NCBI GenBank assembly: GCA_030544235.1
Contig: CM060484.1
Span: 17,281,031-17,345,030, forward strand
Source of the DNA: Lepturacanthus savala
Taxonomy: Eukaryota > Chordata > Actinopteri > Scombriformes > Trichiuridae
Direction: 5' to 3'
DNA: 64,000 bases
Shown here: in pieces, positions 23,021 to 35,000 of the stretch
How the letters are laid out: every line of letters begins with the position of its first letter
Numbering within the stretch: position 1 is the first letter of the stretch
The notes under the pieces: generated by a model
Database searches by the model: none
Seen by the model: the letters and a program-made list of their open reading frames with translations, nothing else
What the model was told of the DNA's origin: nothing
Made by a program: the position numbers and the translations under genes

Positions 23021-24902
23021 TTCAAGTTCAGACTAGATGAAAACGAGTGGCATGAAATGACAAACGACGGTGGGACTATTATATACTTGTTTTAGCTTTA
23101 CTCAGTCTCGGCACCATTAAGGAATTTATTATCTCATGAAAAAATACATTTATCTCTTTTATGAATTAATTCGTCGTAGGTCACCCAGAGACAGGTGAGA
23201 TAAAAAAGCTGATTTAGCGAGCCTGTCATTTTTACCCAAAGTTTGCGACGACCCCTCCGGCTTTGAGGACAATGTCGTGTCGGGTAAACACTCAGTTTTC
23301 GAAAACCTCAACAACTCTCCAGCATCTCCACACAGTGGGGTATTGATTAGTGAAGAAAATACATGTAATTTCTCTCTCAGCAGGTCGGCGGTGCCCAGCT
23401 GTCCTTCAGACCCACTTTTATCTGCTTACTGAAATATTCCAGAGAGACAAAAGGGAAAGAACATAGCTGTGCGCTTTCAACACCTCCGCTCCATAGGGAA
23501 TATGTATATGATGAGTTCCTGTCATAAAAATCACATGGCAGCATTGAAGTCCCACCCCCCACCACCACCTCTCGCTTGCCCTGTCATTTGAATATGATTT
23601 ATCTTTTTTGCAGGATGATGCTTATCATAGATAATCAGCATTTTGCATGATGAAAAGAATGTTTTTTTTCCCTTGCAAAATGGAAAAAATGTTAAAAGTT
23701 CAACAAAACATGGCATTAGAGAAAAAAAAGTATCTTCCTTCACAAAACTAGTCCATATATTAGCATATTTTTGAAACTAACTTTATGGAGAATAAGTGAG
23801 GGAAATACATAATAGGATTTTTGATATGGATTTAGTATTTATCAATTTAATGTAAAATATTAAAGTATTAATCTAAATGTAACTAAATGTAACTAAATCT
23901 GTCAAATACATATAGTGGAGTAGAATGTGCAATGATATTTCCCTTTGAAATATAGTCAAGTTGAAATATAAAGTAGCATTAAATGGAAACTCTCAAGTAA
24001 CCTGAGAATTAAGGACTCTACATGAGTAAATATACTTACTGCCACTGTTTATGGGCTTGTTTTTTTTGCCCTGGATGCAGGGAACATTCATTCATCCAGC
24101 CGCAGACAATGGGGAAGCAAAACATTTAAAAATAGCTGTATTCACCTTTCTAAACAGAATGAGGTTTGTTTCTGAAGTTACAAATTTCCTGAGCTTTCAG
24201 CAGTTGACACTTAATGCCTTTGGGTATGTTTGTGAATTTCAAAACATATCCATATGTGTCATATGGTGTCCCCATGGGTCCTTTATTTTTTTCGTGGTAA
24301 GCCATCCTCTGGGGCTTTTACAACCACATCCAACCTCATTATAAGCGGATGACATCATGTGCAGTGCTTCCTTTTCCCCCGAAGACCCAGTGTGGAACAA
24401 TGTTTCCATGAACACTGATATCACAGGAGACTCGGTTCAATAGGCCAGCCTTTACACATTTGCATAGTAGTGGTGGAAAGTTGTGTAACTCAAAGTTGGC
24501 CATTCAAGTTAAGCTGTTGGTTTTTGATTATTTTTTTATCATAATAAAATGTTGCAATATAAATTATGTAAATGGTGATCATTTTGAAGGGATGACTTGA
24601 TATAGAAATGAAAATGCATACAATGACAAGCTTTTTATTCATATTAGTGAAAGCAGAGATTTCAATAAATGAAATTTGGGCTGCAAATAAATATGATTGT
24701 TATTGACGAATCCGTTCGTTATTTTCTCTAAATTAACCAATTTGTTTTGGTCTATAAAATGTCAGAAAATGTTTTTTGCTGTCTCCCAAAGGACAAACTC
24801 ACATCTTTGGATGTCTTGTTTTTTCCCAATCAACAGTCCATGACCCGAATACAATCAATTTATGATAATAGAAGACTAAAGAAGTGAAAAATAGTAAGAA
24901 TT
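23021..24902. other. intergenic with degenerate hAT-like sequence
   Basis: About 23,880-24,050, read on the minus strand, resembles the CAGTGGTGGAAAG hAT-like MITE ('...GTAAGTATATTTACTCATG...') but is diverged. Nothing else recognised. Confidence 0.4.
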
Positions 24903-25115
24903 AAAGGTACAGTATGTACGATTTTACAGGATTTAGCAAGTGCAAGATACTTAGGAGAAATAGAGTTTAATATTCCAAAATATATTTTTATTTAGTATGT
25001 AATTAAACTAAAATAAGCACTGGTGTGTTTTTATTACCTTAGATTGAGCCATTTTTTATTTTATTTTTTATCTAACTTGTCACTAGATGCTGCCAGAAAC
25101 TACACTTTAATAAGA
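24903..25115 (+). mobile_element. teleost MITE, 'AAAGGTACAGT' family
   Basis: Begins AAAGGTACAGTATGTACGAT and ends with 'CACTAGATGCTGCCAGAAACTAC...', the inverted counterpart of the 'GGTGGCATCTAGTG' block seen in the copy at 26,798. Nonautonomous, no coding. Confidence 0.5.
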
Positions 25116-25817
25116 TGGAATCATTCATTTTCTGTTTATCAACTTATTGATTAATTGACCAATTGACCCAATAGATTGTACTTACAAAGTGTAAAGCAAA
25201 AATAAAAGTTACACAAATGAAAAATAGTATATATAGTAATAGTATATATCTACTGATCCAATAAAATGTCAAGATTAATACAGAAGGACATTATTACACA
25301 TTCTCTTGAGTTCTTGGCAGCCTGCAAGGAAATGTTTGCCTAGACGATGTGACTTTTAACCAGAATGCCCCTGTGGGTTCAGGACTGGGATTGGAGTGAA
25401 AGGTTGTCTATAAAATATGCATGTCACACTGGGGGCCAGTGGTAGTGTAAGTGTGAGTGTGTGTGTTGTCCTATGTGTGTCTGTATGATGGGTGTGGCGC
25501 TAAGGGATTACTTAAGATCTGGAGACGTAAGGAGGTGTTGTCTAAGAACACTCTCATTCTAGGAGTAGAGTTATGCTTTCGCTGTATGAAAGCCATGAAA
25601 GGCAAATGAAAAATGCAAATCCGCAATTTTGTTTTCATACAGTGTGCACAGGAAACTCAGATTGCATTTTCACGTTCAAATGCACAATTGTTTGCCAATA
25701 TAAAAATGGAAATTGACAGTCAATTTCACATTGAATATTCTCACCATCTATGACATCTCTGTTATAACATATGCAGGACTGTCACTCAGTCCAGACTCAC
25801 AAAATGTACCCATTCCT

Positions 25818-25842
25818 TCTCTCTCTCTCTCTCTCTCTCTCT

Positions 25843-25873
<31 letters not shown>
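25818..25873. repeat. (CT)n(CA)n compound microsatellite
   Basis: About 26 bases of CT followed by about 30 bases of CA, read directly. Confidence 0.95.
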
Positions 25874-25878
<5 letters not shown>

Positions 25879-26797
25879 AGAGTGTAAACAGGGAAAATTA
25901 ATATGTGAAAGAACATATAACAATTTAGAAATTTAGAAATTCATAACATTCTATATATTTATTAAATGTTTAGCTTTTAATAGTATATGCATATAAAAGA
26001 AAACTACCCACATCACTTGGCTTTATTTAAAGTGGAAGTGGAAAACTTTTTATTCTAAATTAGAACATTACATTATGGAGTGAAGTGTTGATTGTAATGG
26101 CTATAGAATAATGACACATCTACATTTAGATTGGTTCTGTATAAGCCACCAGGCACAATCTCCCAGGAAAATGAAGGCTGGATTTATGGCAACAGATTAG
26201 ATTAGACAATAGACTAAATTAATGAACTAATGTTTTCTTCCATTCCTCCCTCCACACCTGAAGTCAACCCCTACCTGTTTGTAAGAAGTAATTCTGTTAC
26301 TCAGTATACAGTGTACAGCATTACAATCGGCAAAAGCCTGTCCCCAAACTCAATATACAATTGTGTCAATTTCAATTTACCTCTTCAGTGATGCTTCTTT
26401 CTTCTCACTTATCTTTGAAGTGGTGTTGATAATTTCTTCACAGAGCTAAAAAAATAAGAAAAGGAAAGCTATCTATTTATTTATGCAACAGTAGTACAAG
26501 AATATGGTGAGGGGTGGGGAATTGAGGAACAAGTCTGTAAATCATCTTTTTTTTGTTATAATCTTTCTTTCCTACACATCCAATCTATTAGAATCCAATT
26601 GTGTGCAGTGAGTTTATCAGAATATTGTGGATGGAAATCAAGTTGATAAGAGCAGTGAGAATGAACCAAAACATTAAAATGCTCCATAGAACTGTATAAC
26701 AGTTCATTGTGGGTCTGTCACTATGACTATTTCTACATCACAGTAGTCACATATGTCACATTTCTTCACATAAAAAATGCTTGATTTCTGCAGCTTT

Positions 26798-27065
26798 AAA
26801 GGTACAGTGTGCAGTTTCTGGTGGCATCTAGTGACAAATGTATAACACAAGTCTTTCTCTCAAGTCGTTGTTTGGTTTGTCCATTCTGGGCGACTGTAGA
26901 AACATGGTAGTGCAACACGACTGGGTTTGTAGAAGGGAACAACTCCCCATGTAGATAAAAATGCCTCAATCTATAACAATAACAACACTTTTATAAATTA
27001 ATTAAAGCCTATCTATGAATAGGTTCCATTTTTGCCCAGTCTGTTCTGCTAGATGCCACTAAATC
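26798..27065 (+). mobile_element. teleost MITE, 'AAAGGTACAGT' family
   Basis: AAAGGTACAGTGTGCAGTTT...GGTGGCATCTAGTGAC at the left is mirrored by CTAGATGCCACTAAAT at the right. It is a fuller copy of the element at 24,903. Confidence 0.55.
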
Positions 27066-29645
27066 CCCCCTCTCATTAATCACTATCATATCATTAAGAG
27101 GTCGGCTTTCCCCTTTGACCATGAGAGTGGCGTTGTCAGGGCCAGTAGCTCCTGGGAGGGTTTCTCAAGGCAAACCGGGTCAAGGCGAGCAGCCCCAAAG
27201 GTCTCTATGATTCGACTTCAACCAGGAACAATGACCTTGCCGAGAATGGGGGAATCAGGTCTCTGGGGCTTTGGTTTATCCAAAAGAAAAAAAAAACACA
27301 CACACACAGGACTCATGGCTCCACACGGGGTCATAACCTGCGAGATCAGTTGAAGGATTGAGTCTGAGTGGGGTGGGGTGTTTGACAGGTTGACACATAG
27401 CTCAGAAACCGATTATTGAGACATGAGGTTTCCTTTGTGATTGAATAAGCTAGTTGAGTGATGTATTTCAGATAAGCCTGGAGGCTCCTTTACTGCAGTT
27501 GCCCATGCAGGATGAGAAACAGCGGGCGGGTGTAGAGATTGTCAGCAGAATTACACTTCCCTACATTGTCTCCAATTTCATCCTACTGCATGATCAAGCC
27601 AACTCAAACTTTAATCAAGGCAAAAAAAAAAAGAACTCCAGGGACATCACATATGAAGTATGAAATGTCCACTGTAAGGTTCCCTTGCAGCTCTACTGCA
27701 GTGCAACTGGCATAAAATATATAAATTCATAAATTCAGCTGCTGCAGCAGGTCAAGGTGTTTGTTCCTGTATGCTCCATCCTACTTCTATGTCAGGCCAT
27801 GTATATATTGAGTATGGCTCCAAGGGAAAAGCTTTTAAGAGTTTTATCTATACTTATGTGCGTTCCCACATTTTTCAAAGTGAAACTGCCACAACACTGG
27901 AAGGAGCCAATCCATTAAGTTCTCCTCAGAGGACAAAGCTTATCACATAATTTCTAATGCACCGTCTGGCTCAGGTGAAAATGGGAACAAACATTTAATC
28001 TAGTTATTTATCAACTTTTATTATGGCCGGAAAAAAAAAAAAAACGCCCCTCAGGAGCTTATTAAGATGTTGCATTATTTAAAAAAAATAATAAATACAT
28101 TTTAGAAGCATTTTATTATAGTGATAGTGTTGCATAGGTCTTAACCGTTATGCCAGATGTTGCAATATTGATGCCATCTTTTTTTTTATTGTACAACTGA
28201 TCCTAACAAACCTAACATATATTGACACAAACATGTGACATATTCTATTCAATAAAACATGGACATGCAAGTGCTCTACTAATACAGATGGAATCACTGG
28301 TTGGTGGTTTGGGATAATGTCACCTCTCTCTGCACTGCCAACCCTTTTTGGCGGTTGCTAGGAGACAACACTGTAGTGCCTAAAGGTTTTCAGAGATAGT
28401 GTAATGTTCCAGAGCCCTACTTTTTCAGTAGAGTGTGAGAAACATGTTTGCAAGGAGGGAGGATTTTATTTTTTTTCTGATGTAGCCAAAGGGATCCAAC
28501 CAACATGTGACCTTATGAATTGCAGGAGTCATAGGCCCCTGAATCGTGTGGAGAAAAAAACTGAAGGTTGGGCATGATATAGAAGTGTAAACAGTAACTT
28601 TCTGTAATACGAAAATACCATAGCATTTACTCTAGAAAACATAATGATTATAATAAACATATATCCAATGCTATGCTTTCTTCTTTCTTTCTGCCAGTGT
28701 TTTATTGTATTTCTCCATCTGTTTGGGGCAGTAAAGATCTATATTAGGTTGACACACTGTCATTTGCTTTTCTTTTTCATCTTGCCTCTTTCCTCATTAT
28801 GTTTAAATTTTCTGTTTTATCTCCTCCAAACTAGAATCCCACATCAGGAGTGTGAGAACACACCAGGCAGGCTTTTGGAAACCTACTGTTATCACGGCTT
28901 CGGATGAAAGTGGGATTTCCCAGAAGGCCTTCTTGTGTTCACGGAATCCTCCAAAAAAACACATAGTTCAATCAAGCAGCTCTGAAGATATTAAAACTGT
29001 TTTTTGACATGCAACACCACTCTTCAGTACACATCTAATTTTTCTATCCTGCAACGAAAATAACCTTTTTTTTCTGGGGCATTTTATGTCTATACTAGTG
29101 AAAGTGGAGACAGAAAGGGAAAGAGAGGAGGGGAATGGAGCAAATGTTTGAGCCAACTGGGATTTAAATCAGGGACTCTGGGAATTTGCACCCATGTGGT
29201 ATGCACCTTATCCACTTTGTTTTTCATTTTTGTATTTTAAAACTTAATAGTTAATAGAGTGCTGCATGGATGATATATTTTTCCATTGGATTTTGGATTG
29301 TTTCAGAAAATAGTCCCTGTGGCAAACACAAGTTGGTAATATTTACATGTTTTGTTCAGCAAGATGATCTCCAGAATGGAACACCAGCGATACGTTTAAT
29401 GCCAGTATGTTTGCAAATGTATGCAAGCATTCTTTTGATTAAATGTTTGCGAACAGTGGAAATGATAAGAAGCAGTGAAGTCTTATCTTTCATCAAAGCC
29501 TGTCAGAAGGGCAAGCCAACACGCCAATGTTATTGTAACTTTAATATCAAAACAGTGTAATTGAGGACACATCAGGTTTGCATTTTTTTTTAGGAATAAA
29601 TTCAAACAACAAATTTTATTTTGTATTATTATTATGCATTATTCC
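27066..29645. other. intergenic, no gene recognised
   Basis: No coding sequence recognised. A GTTGCTAGGAGACAAC motif near 28,355-28,370 is close to an RFX X-box (two half-sites, one base off consensus). It is suggestive only. Confidence 0.35.
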
Positions 29646-30510
29646 CAGGGGCGCAGATAGGATTTTGGAACTGAGGGGGACGCACGCACACGCGTGTATG
29701 TGTACTGAAGCTCGAATATACATTCCAATTATGAGTTTTCTAACTAAATGAGCAGGGGCAGTCAACATTATATATAACATATACATACAACATATAACAT
29801 TATACATACAAAATAAAACATTATAGATATTCACCTACAGCCTAGAATGCTGGTATTTTACATTTAGCCTACCCAAAGCCCAAATGCCTATATATTTTTT
29901 TCAGACTAGCTACTTAAAACAAGTATTGCCACATCTAGAAAAGGCAACAGACATTGGATATTTATATCTTTTGGTTCTTGAAAGAAAAAAAAATGTTTCC
30001 TTCTTGTTTCCTTCTCTGGCTCAATAGATAAATCACCGCTTATTCTTTGAGTTAATCATTCAGCCATTTGAATCAGGTTCCTGCAGCAGGCACAGGTGAA
30101 AGAACCTGCTCCTCTAGGACCACACATGGGTCAAGATGATGCGTTATTGGAAGTCGGAACTCAGAGCTCCTAACAACCTAACATCAGAACTGAGCGATTC
30201 CCAGCTTAAAAACTGGGATATCATTGAATACAATCTAAAAGAGAAAGGATATTAATGGACTGAAAGGAAAACCCCAACGTTTGTACTTGTATAGATGCTA
30301 GATTTCAGTGCTTCTCTGACGTCAAACTTCCGATTTACGAGTACAACTGAATGCACCTCGTTGCAGAAACACTGCAACGATCAGTTTCTCCTTTATTTAA
30401 CCTGTTTGTCAACTTATGTAGGGACAATGTGGGAGAGGGGGACAGATCAGTGTCACTGTAAATGTGCGGGGGACATGTCCCCCGTGTCCCCCGTGCTATC
30501 TGCGCCCATG
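29646..30510 (+). mobile_element. hAT-type nonautonomous transposon with 8-bp target duplication
   Basis: The left terminus CAGGGGCGCAGATAG (29,646) and right terminus CTATCTGCGCCCATG (ending 30,510) are 15-bp inverted repeats with one mismatch. They are flanked by a perfect 8-bp duplication, ATTATTCC, at 29,638-29,645 and 30,511-30,518, the hallmark length for the hAT superfamily. Length is 865 bp. No transposase frame is visible, so it would need a transposase supplied in trans. The intact duplication suggests a fairly recent insertion. Confidence 0.85.
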
Positions 30511-30518
30511 ATTATTCC

Positions 30519-31880
30519 CATTTTGCTGGGTAATATGACCATGATCATTTTTGTGGAATTTATGGGTTTATAATTGGGGTCTATGTGATGGAATGTTGGT
30601 GCTTCAGTGGATGACATCATAAATTTGAGTATATAGAACAACAACAACAACAACAAAAAAAAAAAAGCGTAGAATTTTTCTCTTTCCACTCTCCTCCCAG
30701 CAATTTAAAACATACACATTTGCTTTTTTTCCAACTTTGTACAGAAACTTGTTCTGATGCTCACGATGTGCTAAAATATCTGAGAGATTTACTGAATTTG
30801 AATGGGCAGCTTCTAAGTTTGGCCATGTCTTTGTCTGCTCCCTATTGACTTCAATACAAAGATTTTCAGAGAGAAGCAGAACAAACCTCTGTTTTAAACT
30901 TGCCAGTGTCTCCAAAAAACGTACTGTAGAAACACCAAATCACACCAAAACTCTGGCGAAATCCTTACAGTGATGATGGTCCATGTTATTTTCTGAGAGG
31001 AGCTGCTGTTTTGTCAGTCAAAACTCAAATGGGAGACCAGTGCAGAGGGAGAAAAATGCTGTTTTTCTCCACATTTCTGTCTGCCTCTACCTGCAGCCCA
31101 GCTCGTTAAACAAACACCTGGCGCTCATTAACATGTTTAAACACTGCCCTACCCATACACTAATGATGAATCAGACTGACAGAATACAGGTTTGTCACTT
31201 TACACACCCACACAAACACACACACCTCAGTGAAAACAAGCATAACAATGATTTTACACAACATCTTACTACACACAAGTTAGTTTTGAAATGTCAAACA
31301 TGTATAGTAAACCTGTTGAAGGGGCATACGATTCTGAATAAATACTTAAATGAAAATGTTTTGTTGGAGGTGCGCTCCTTGTATATCATATATTAACTTG
31401 TATTATTTGTTGGAAATCTCTGTAGAAGCTCATCACAATCCAGCAGTAGCTCCCCAGAGCCCTTTCAAAACGTGCCCAGAGGAAATTGGCATATTTAATC
31501 CTTCTATCATTACTTTGCAAGACATTCCTCTGTGTCTTGATTTGTTGTATTATCAGATAACGTGGCCTCAGGTGACTTCAGTTCACATGTTGGATAAACC
31601 TGTGGAAAGTTTCCATATCAATGTCAAACAAAGAATATGGACATCAAATCTATAAATCTACATGTCTACATATCTTAGAGTATTTAAAATGATAAATTAG
31701 ATTATAAAAGTCAGTTACTTTAAATGACTTCTCGAACTAAGGGAATTATACGACCTATATTGTTTACTGTGTATTAGCATTGCACACTAGTTTGGATGAA
31801 AAGATTTCCTTAATGAAAAAAAAAACAGTAAAAAACAAATCTTTCAGAAAGAATAATTTCTAGCATCAAAGAACAATTTC
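30519..31880. other. intergenic upstream of pepsinogen
   Basis: Contains an (AAC)n/A-rich stretch at about 30,640-30,666. Open frames up to 137 codons (30,983-31,396) have no recognisable motif and look like chance. Confidence 0.4.
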
Positions 31881-31887
31881 AAGTGTG

Positions 31888-32074
31888 GAATATTTACTCT
31901 TTGAGATAAGAGGCAATTTGAAACCATATCACATTTTTCCTATCTCCAGCTGATGCATGATATCAACTTACGTGAAAGGGCATTTTAGTGACACAACCTT
32001 GATATGCTGTATATAAGGGCTGGACTCCGCCACTGGAACTTCACTCCTCTGAGTCCAACATTCAAGATACCAGC
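31888..32074 (+). promoter_or_regulatory. pepsinogen promoter: FOX, GATA and TATA motifs
   Basis: TATATAAG at 32,010-32,017 lies 58 bases before the start codon, placing transcription start near 32,040. Upstream are TATTTAC (31,891-31,897, forkhead type) and GATAAG (31,905-31,910, GATA type). GATA and forkhead factors are known regulators of foregut and gastric genes. Motifs are seen; occupancy is inferred. Confidence 0.6.
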
Positions 32075-35000
32075 ATGATGAAGTGCCTTGTCGTCCTGTC
32101 AGTCCTTGTGGCTTTCTCCGAATGCCTCGTTAGGTAAGTCAGACTTCTTGTCTCTTTGATTTCTTTGCCATTTTAATCCGGAATATACTCAATAGTTGAA
32201 AGGCAATCTGTCCATCTGCTTTTCCTGAGGAAAAATCTAAATGCCATCTTTCTGCGGGACTCTCTGAGCTGTGATAACTTTCAAACTGAGAAGTTTCTGA
32301 TGGTTTCTTTTTATTAACTGTAAGGACCAAAGTGTCAAACCCTGAATTTAATATTAGAAAAAAAGTAAAACAAATAAATAAATAATCCAAATAATGATAA
32401 AACTTGTTTTTTCTTCTTTCCTCATCCCATTAATCATTTCACGACCCTTCAGATTTATGAATTGACCCTTGGGTAGAATCCGCTGGACTAAACTAACTAA
32501 CTATATATGTATATTGTTGAAAGTAACCATTTACATTCCACACTGAGTCATTATTATTAATATGAATAGTGATTGAACATATTTATAATGGGAGCCAATG
32601 CTATAGATTTCTACAAAATTAGTACTTTTAAACTAGTACTTATCCAAATCTTCCTGATAAGTCATTTTTATTTAAGTAGGGTTTTTATGCAGGGCTTTTA
32701 CTTGTAATAAGATGTTTTTTTACATTGAGGAATTACTACTGTTACTTATGTAAATGATCTGAGTACCTCTTCCACCACTGTGTGTGCAGGGTTCCCTTGA
32801 TCAAGGGAAAGTCTGCGAGGGAAGCCATGCAGGAGAAGGGAGTGTGGGAGGAGTACAGCAAGAAGAACCAGTACGACCCAGCGGCCCGGTTTTATACCAC
32901 TGGGTATGAGACAATGACCAACGATGCTGACGTAAGTCCAGACCAGAGAGACTTGGTTCATCATTGAAAGACGTACATAGCAGACGTACATAGTCACTTC
33001 TTTCACCTGTTCCCTGCAAAACATAAAAAAGCACAAACTACATCTATACTATACTAACTATATCTACTATATTTTTTATATTAGTATTATTTTATTATTG
33101 TATATATGTGTGTATTTATAGATCTATCCTTGCATATTGTATTTTTTATACATTATATTACATTTTTTAATTATATTTTTTAGTTTATTTTACTTGTTAT
33201 ATAATATTTATATAATTTGTAATAATGCATACAGAATAGGTAACCATGTGTAATTTATTTTTTCTATTTTTCCAATAATCCCATGTGCAATAATCTACTC
33301 ACCACATGCACTTTACAATAACCATGTAGCACTAACAAGATGTGTATACACATTTACTTTTATTTTTATTGTTATTTATTTATTTCTCTATGTTGGTGTT
33401 ATTTGTTGCTCAGATTTATGTTAATCTTCCTTTTGTGTTGCTTCCTTCCAGTTGTCCTACTATGGTGTGATCTCTATTGGCAACCCTCCTCAGTCCTTCC
33501 AGGTCCTCTTTGACACCGGCTCCTCTAACCTGTGGATCCCTTCAGTCTACTGCAACAGCCCGGCCTGCAGTGAGTACCACTGATATATTGCTCACTCAAG
33601 TATTGTAAATGAGTACAAACTTGAAGTTTAATTAAATATTTTCATTTCTTTATTCTTCTCTTTACTCCTCTACATTTATTTGAATGTTAGAATTTAGCCT
33701 TAAACCTACAGTGTGGAACTTTTATATATGAATGAATGTCTGATCCATTCAAGTGCTTGTTGCCAAATGAATTCACACAGTGCTGATTAAGCCTACCAGC
33801 GCCAGGTAAAGCCTTGTGTATTACACAGTAGACTGAGTTCTTTAATCCTGTGTGTGGCACACATTCCCTGCTGCCTGGATGAATGCATACTGCATGCGAC
33901 TTCCACCAGCTACTTCTGGGTAGCCTGCTGCTAACTTAAATGTGGATAAAATAAACGAGTCATTTTTGCCGGTGTTGTAAGACGCTCCAAACAGTCAATC
34001 CACCGTTTTACAGCTGCAACCCTAACAGAGCTGGCCACAGTGATGTAAAGGCAGGTGGAGAGTGTTTGTGTAATTACTGTCTTGTCACCAGCATAGGGAG
34101 ACAAAACTAACCCAAACTGCAGCTTTAATATTTTACATCTCAAACATTATCTTGTGAAATATAAAGTGAATATTAAATATAATGCATTTATTTTTATTCA
34201 GCAACTTATACCAGGTCTATGTTAACCAACGTAGACGTACTTACAAGCACTTTGATCGGCTACTTTAAATTCTTTTTATAGTGATAAACATTGCCATGGA
34301 TCTACTCTGCACAATGATTAAACCTAAAGGACAATAAAGTACATTACACAGCTTATGATTCTGTACATCTACTTGGATCAAATCGTGAAACAGTTTGATT
34401 GCAGGACCTTTAGCTTGGTGTATTATTACTTTTTGCTCATGAAAAAATATCAAAAACACTTGTAATCTATAACGCTTTATTATATCTAAGCGGTGGGCAA
34501 CACTAATTGTTACCCTTGGTATGACCAGTGGGTCCAATTTTCTTGACATGGTCATATGGTTAAATGCATATATGAAAGAGATGTTGTTCCTCTCCAGATA
34601 ACCACAGGAAATACAACCCTAACCAGTCCTCCACCTACAAGTGGATAGGCCAGTCACTGTCCATCTATTACGGAACTGGCAGTATGACCGGATATCTGTG
34701 CAGTGACACCGTTCAGGTAACCAAAACCCCCTAGAATGACATGTATAAGCTGTTTAGACTTCAAACAAGTCCACTGGGTTGTGATCACTGGTATTTAGTA
34801 ACTTTTAATGAGAACCTTTTGAGAGGTACTGCTACTCCATACTTCCACTCCACTACATTTCAGAAAAAATATCATCCTTTTAATAATGTTTTAATTCAAT
34901 TGAATAAGCTTTAATATTCGATCATCTATATTCTATTACATCGCTGATCTTTAAATTTGCCATACAGTTTGTGTATAGTCTGTTAATGGTAATATACCCA

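Noticed and set aside
30983..31655. Open frames of 137 and 101 codons upstream of pepsinogen
   Set aside because: No motif, low-complexity stretches, no splice context and composition like the surrounding spacer.
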